From: Cocleimonas sp.
GTDB lineage: Bacteria > Pseudomonadota > Gammaproteobacteria > Thiotrichales > Thiotrichaceae
Assembly (NCBI GenBank): GCA_021647365.1
Contig: JAKIUW010000001.1
Span: forward strand, 1 to 64,000
Direction: 5' to 3'
DNA: 64,000 nucleotides
In this document: positions 60,152 to 64,000 of the stretch, in pieces
Numbering within the stretch: position 1 is the stretch's first letter
Layout: each line of letters begins with the position of its first letter
Translations under genes and position numbers: made by a program
The notes under the pieces: generated by a model
The model's input: only the letters and a program-made list of their open reading frames with translations
Databases searched by the model: none
What the model was told of the DNA's origin: nothing

Positions 60152-61963
60152 ATGGCATACGGACGAATCCCCCGCGAATTTATTGATGAATTGCTCGTTC
60201 GAGCAGACGTTGTCGATGTTATCAATGCGCGCGTACCACTCAAAAAGAAAGGGCGCGAATACACCGCCTGTTGTCCCTTTCATAATGAGAAAACTCCTTC
60301 GTTTACCGTAAGCCCTAACAAACAGTTTTATCATTGCTTTGGCTGTGGCGTGCATGGTTCGGCGATTTCATTTTTAATGGAGTATGAGCACCTTGATTTT
60401 GTTGAGGCGATTGAATCCTTGGCAGAGTCGATGGGGATTACCGTGCCACGCGAGGCGGGTGGAAAAGGCCCGAGTGATGAACAACGCCAGCGCAGTAAAG
60501 ATTTATTCACTTTGTTGCAAGATGCCAGTGAGTTTTATCAGTTGCAAATGAAAGGCTCAGATAAGGCCGTCAACTACCTTAAAGGGCGTGATCTGAGTGG
60601 TAAAATAAGCAAACGTTTTGGAATAGGTTATTCGCCAGCAGGTTGGGATAATCTTTATAAGCCGTTCTTAAATAACTACCCTGAGCAACAACTTGTTGAT
60701 TCTGGGCTGGTTATAAAAAATGATGAAGACCCAAATAATGTAAAAATATACGACCGCTATCGTGATCGTATCATGTTTCCGATTCGTAACCGCAAAGGTC
60801 AAACCATTGGCTTTGGTGGTCGTGTATTGGGCGATGATGTGCCCAAATATATTAATTCGCCAGAAACCAGTGTTTTTCATAAAGGCTCAGAGCTTTATGG
60901 TTTTTATGAAGCGCGTATGCACACCAAAAAGCTGGAACGTATTATTGTCGTCGAAGGCTATATGGATGTGATTGCGCTGGCGCAATTTGGTGTATCGTAC
61001 GCAGTAGCCACGCTAGGCACAGCGACTACGCAAGATCACATCAAACAATTATTTAGGGCTGTACCCGAAGTGATTTTTTGTTTTGATGGTGATAGAGCCG
61101 GGCGTGAGGCAGCTTGGCGCGCCTTAGAAAATGCCTTGCCCATGATGCAAGATGGCAAAGAAATACGTTTTATGTTTTTACCCGATGGTGAAGACCCCGA
61201 TACACAAATTAGAAAAATTGGGCAACAAGCTTTTGAAGCATTGTATGGTGAAGCATCTTCACTAACGGCTTATTTTTCTGAAAATTTACACGACAAATTT
61301 AATATTACTTCAGATGAAGGAAAGTCACGATTCATACAAGAGGCATCAAAACTATTACAGCAGATGCCTGATACCTTAATAAAAGACCAGCTAGTGAGCC
61401 GTTTAGCCAAGCAAACCAATATCGAAGAACGTGTTTTAAGAAAACGGTTATCAAAGCTTCAAAGCACTCCGAGAGGAAGCAGTGAAAGAAACTATGAAAG
61501 TGAGCATCCATTTGAACCCAGTCAACCCATATCACGACTAAGCAACCGTGAAGTCAGGCAGACACCGATTCGTTATGCGATCAGTTTGCTGTTATCTAAC
61601 CCTGAACTCGTGCAGTTTGTCGAAAATATTGAACAAATTGTGCTCTCAGAACTGCCAGGATCAGATTTATTGACTACACTCATTGAAACCATACAAGAGA
61701 GCCCCAAGATTAATGGAGCTGCTTTGTTGGAACGGTGGAGAAATACCGAATTTGAAGCCCCACTAATACACCTAATGAAATGGCAACCAGAATCTGATGA
61801 TGAATCAGTTTTGCGTTGTGAATTCGAGGATTGCTTGCGACATATACGCAAACGGGCTAATGAAATCAAAGTAGAAAAATTGCTTCACAAAGAACGTACG
61901 GGCGGTTTAATTGATCAAGAAAAGCAAGAATTGTTGTTTTTACTACAACAAAAAGATGATTAA
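60152..61963 (+). CDS. dnaG: DNA primase
   Basis: The 603-residue primase lays RNA primers for replication. The N-terminal zinc ribbon is CCPFHNEKTPSFTVSPNK and HCFGCG. The catalytic Toprim core contains VVEGYMDVIAL and IFCFDGDRAGREAA, with DGEDPD further on. The C-terminal domain (about residues 460-603) contacts DnaB. The ATG at 60152 has no strong ribosome-binding site because repeat DNA lies upstream. rpsU, which precedes dnaG in many gammaproteobacteria, is not here. Confidence 0.97.
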   Translation: MAYGRIPREFIDELLVRADVVDVINARVPLKKKGREYTACCPFHNEKTPSFTVSPNKQFYHCFGCGVHGSAISFLMEYEHLDFVEAIESLAESMGITVPREAGGKGPSDEQRQRSKDLFTLLQDASEFYQLQMKGSDKAVNYLKGRDLSGKISKRFGIGYSPAGWDNLYKPFLNNYPEQQLVDSGLVIKNDEDPNNVKIYDRYRDRIMFPIRNRKGQTIGFGGRVLGDDVPKYINSPETSVFHKGSELYGFYEARMHTKKLERIIVVEGYMDVIALAQFGVSYAVATLGTATTQDHIKQLFRAVPEVIFCFDGDRAGREAAWRALENALPMMQDGKEIRFMFLPDGEDPDTQIRKIGQQAFEALYGEASSLTAYFSENLHDKFNITSDEGKSRFIQEASKLLQQMPDTLIKDQLVSRLAKQTNIEERVLRKRLSKLQSTPRGSSERNYESEHPFEPSQPISRLSNREVRQTPIRYAISLLLSNPELVQFVENIEQIVLSELPGSDLLTTLIETIQESPKINGAALLERWRNTEFEAPLIHLMKWQPESDDESVLRCEFEDCLRHIRKRANEIKVEKLLHKERTGGLIDQEKQELLFLLQQKDD

Positions 61964-62059
61964 TCATTAAAAAACGTTTTTAGGAAGAAGACTTTAGTTA
62001 CCACACTGTAAAAATACACAATCTCTCTCAATATAGGTACATTGCAGAGAAGTTTACTG

Positions 62060-62068
62060 TGGTATAAT
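62060..62068 (+). promoter_or_regulatory. extended -10 promoter candidate for rpoD
   Basis: TGGTATAAT is a perfect extended -10 element, 74 bp before the rpoD start codon. The -35 region is weak, as is usual for extended -10 promoters. Confidence 0.55.
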
Positions 62069-62141
62069 GCGCGGCTAATTTTTTGCAGAAGATATAAATA
62101 TAGTCTTTTGTAATGTAAAGGAAAGTAGGCAAATAAGATTT

Positions 62142-64000
62142 ATGACTAAGAAAACAACAAAAGCGACAAAAAAAGATAAAGCATTGGAAGTGAAAGCAAA
62201 TCTTTCAGAAGAACTTGTTGACGAAGCAGTTGAAGGAGAAGCGAGTGCTGAGTCACCAGAAAACCAACAAGTATCAAGCCTAAAAACACTGATTTTAAAA
62301 GGTAAAGAACAGGGCTATCTGACGTATACAGAAGTAAACGATCATTTACCTGACTCTATCGTTGATCCTGAACAAATTGAAGAAATTGTCACCATGATTG
62401 GTGATATGGGTATCACTGTATACGAAAAAGCACCTGATCAAGACAGTCTAGCACTCACCGAAGAAACAACAGACACTGACGATGAAGCGGTAGAAGCAGC
62501 AGCGGCGGCATTGACCAGTGTTGATAATGACTTTGGTCGCACCACTGACCCTGTGCGTATGTATATGCGTGAAATGGGTACAGTAGAACTGCTAACACGC
62601 GAAGGTGAAATTCAAATCGCAATTCGTATTGAAGAAGGCCTGTTTGAAGTGCTGACTGCGTTGTCAGTATTCCCCGCATCTGCAGAATATTTACTCGATT
62701 TTTATGCAAAAGTAGAAGCAGAGGAAAAACGTCTTACCGATCTTGTCATTGATTATGTTGACCCTAACGCAGAAAGACACGTGATTCCAGAGCCAGCACC
62801 TATCGTAACGGCAGAATCACGCGAAGCCGCAGAAAAAGCAAAACAAGAAGCGATTGATAACGGTGAGGCAGAAGAGGAAGAGCCAGAAGATTTAGGGCCA
62901 GATCCTGAGATAGCAAAAGAAAAATTTGGCGAGCTAAATGACTTTTATGTTCAAGCCTGTCAGGCCTGCGAGAATGATGATATTGAGCTTTATGAAGAAA
63001 TGCGTTCAGAGCAAGGGCGTAAATTACTTGAATTTAAACTGACTCAACCTATTATTTTAGAGATTGGTGCACAGATGCATCGTATTATCGATCGTATTCG
63101 CGGGCATGAGCGCCAGATTATGAAGTTCTGTGTGCAAAAAGCAGCGATGCCACGTAAAGACTTTATTACGACTTTCCCACAGAATGAAGTGAATCTTGAC
63201 TGGTTAGATGATTACATCAAAGAAAACCCTGATTATGAAGAGGCAATCGCTCCCTTTAGAGATGATATATTCTTCAATCAAAATCAGCTTATCAAATTAC
63301 AAAAAGAAACACGTTTATCGATTACACAAATCAAAGAGATTAATCGTACGGTTTCAGTCGGTGAAGCAAAAGCACGCCGTGCGAAGAAAGAAATGGTTGA
63401 AGCCAACTTACGCTTGGTAATTTCGATAGCAAAGAAATACACAAACCGTGGTCTACAATTCTTGGACTTGATTCAAGAAGGTAATATCGGCTTGATGAAA
63501 GCAGTAGATAAGTTTGAATACCGTCGTGGTTACAAATTCTCGACCTACGCAACATGGTGGATTCGACAGGCAATTACTCGTTCAATAGCTGACCAAGCGC
63601 GCACAATTCGTATACCCGTTCATATGATTGAAACAATCAATAAACTCAACCGTATCTCGCGTAAACTGTTACAAGAAAAAGGTAGAGAAGGTACACCAGA
63701 AGAACTCGCCATCGAAATGGAAATGCCAGAAGACAAGGTTCGCAAAGTAATGAAAATTGCTAAAGAGCCTATCTCAATGGAAACACCAATCGGAGATGAT
63801 GAAGATTCATCTTTAGGTGATTTCATCGAAGACGGCAACGTACAATCGCCAGTCGACTCAGCAACTTCAACAGGTTTAGGTGAAAGCACACGCGATGTAT
63901 TAGGTAGCCTGACACCACGTGAAGCGAAAGTATTAAGAATGCGCTTTGGCATCGATATGAACACAGATCACACCTTGGAAGAAGTCGGCAAACAGTTCGA
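62142..64000 (+). CDS. rpoD: RNA polymerase primary sigma factor, 5' part
   Basis: The first 619 codons of sigma-70 are present; the window ends inside region 4. Region 1.1 is an acidic N-terminus (KTLILKGKEQGYLTYTEVND). Region 1.2 shows DPVRMYMREMGTVELLTREGE, a non-conserved acidic insert follows, and the core regions 2.1-2.4 run from EMVEANLRLVISIAKKY to FSTYATWWIRQAITRSIADQ, then region 3 (RIPVHMIETINKLNR) and 4.1 (SLTPREAKVLRMRFGI). The ATG at 62142 is the only suitable start. It lies 178 bp after dnaG and probably has its own promoter. Confidence 0.97.
   Translation, partial: MTKKTTKATKKDKALEVKANLSEELVDEAVEGEASAESPENQQVSSLKTLILKGKEQGYLTYTEVNDHLPDSIVDPEQIEEIVTMIGDMGITVYEKAPDQDSLALTEETTDTDDEAVEAAAAALTSVDNDFGRTTDPVRMYMREMGTVELLTREGEIQIAIRIEEGLFEVLTALSVFPASAEYLLDFYAKVEAEEKRLTDLVIDYVDPNAERHVIPEPAPIVTAESREAAEKAKQEAIDNGEAEEEEPEDLGPDPEIAKEKFGELNDFYVQACQACENDDIELYEEMRSEQGRKLLEFKLTQPIILEIGAQMHRIIDRIRGHERQIMKFCVQKAAMPRKDFITTFPQNEVNLDWLDDYIKENPDYEEAIAPFRDDIFFNQNQLIKLQKETRLSITQIKEINRTVSVGEAKARRAKKEMVEANLRLVISIAKKYTNRGLQFLDLIQEGNIGLMKAVDKFEYRRGYKFSTYATWWIRQAITRSIADQARTIRIPVHMIETINKLNRISRKLLQEKGREGTPEELAIEMEMPEDKVRKVMKIAKEPISMETPIGDDEDSSLGDFIEDGNVQSPVDSATSTGLGESTRDVLGSLTPREAKVLRMRFGIDMNTDHTLEEVGKQF

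Noticed and set aside
60081..60311. Plus-strand frame with STPPHFYMIN overlapping dnaG
   Set aside because: It begins in a repeat arm and continues out of frame through the dnaG zinc-ribbon region.

Overview
The window is chromosomal DNA of a low-to-moderate G+C gammaproteobacterium. Support for this comes from the pilVWX-pilY1-pilE minor-pilin cluster, the carA-carB-greA order, dnaG followed by rpoD, the DUF1415 and YgjP-type genes, and a GntR-controlled methylcitrate cluster. The genus cannot be fixed from sequence alone; a Thiotrichales/Piscirickettsiaceae-like marine heterotroph is one guess, at low confidence. No tRNA, rRNA, CRISPR array, prophage or complete insertion sequence was seen.

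Layout. 0-2.4 kb: a LysR regulator, a small unknown protein and a YgjP-type metallopeptidase. 2.6-8.9 kb: type IV minor pilins, PilY1 and a PilE-like pilin. 9-16.3 kb (minus strand): a propionate operon gntR-prpB-prpC-prpD-nitroreductase-prpE with two identical 12-bp palindromes at its promoter. 16.5-20 kb: a secreted Lys-rich protein, metG with a small partner gene, and a Rieske-like anchored protein. 20-26.2 kb: TetR, an MMPL/RND permease, a LolA-like protein, TfoX-N, an isoprenylcysteine-methyltransferase-like protein and an outer-membrane protein, probably one envelope export unit. 26.3-29.5 kb (minus strand): a bufferin-type RiPP cluster (DUF2282 precursor, DUF692/MNIO enzyme, DUF2063 partner, DoxX) with a second precursor-like gene lacking the two inner cysteines. 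29.7-31.9 kb: folB-folK-ispG. 32-41 kb: malic enzyme, malate synthase G, a DUF1415 protein, uvrB, an aspartate aminotransferase and pyrE. 41.2-47.2 kb: two tandem DUF4124 proteins, a broken pterin-carbinolamine dehydratase gene, an unknown protein, an S4 protein, a TauE-type permease, a glyoxalase and two unknown proteins. 47.4-53 kb: carA-carB-greA and a histidine phosphatase. 53.2-64 kb: a CopZ-like metallochaperone, gltB-gltD, dnaG and the 5' part of rpoD.

The most striking feature is a dense short palindromic repeat family. Its core arm reads CACAC, then 6-8 C, then ACTTTTACATGATG (subtype A) or TAGTTTTACATGATG (subtype B). It occurs at 19 loci in 64 kb. Paired arms within one locus share a subtype and often share mirrored flanks. 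Inward pairs follow genes like bidirectional terminators, while inside-out pairs precede gene starts. Two copies lie in frame inside genes, each adding the peptide KHTPPLLH, and others supply a start codon, a stop codon or a ribosome-binding purine tract. Two further repeat families (CCACGGAA type and TCGAC..CTCAG type) are nested with it.

Metabolically, the methylcitrate cycle, malate synthase G and malic enzyme suggest growth on propionate- and glyoxylate-yielding substrates. The gltBD, carAB, pyrE, folBK and ispG genes are ordinary biosynthetic functions.
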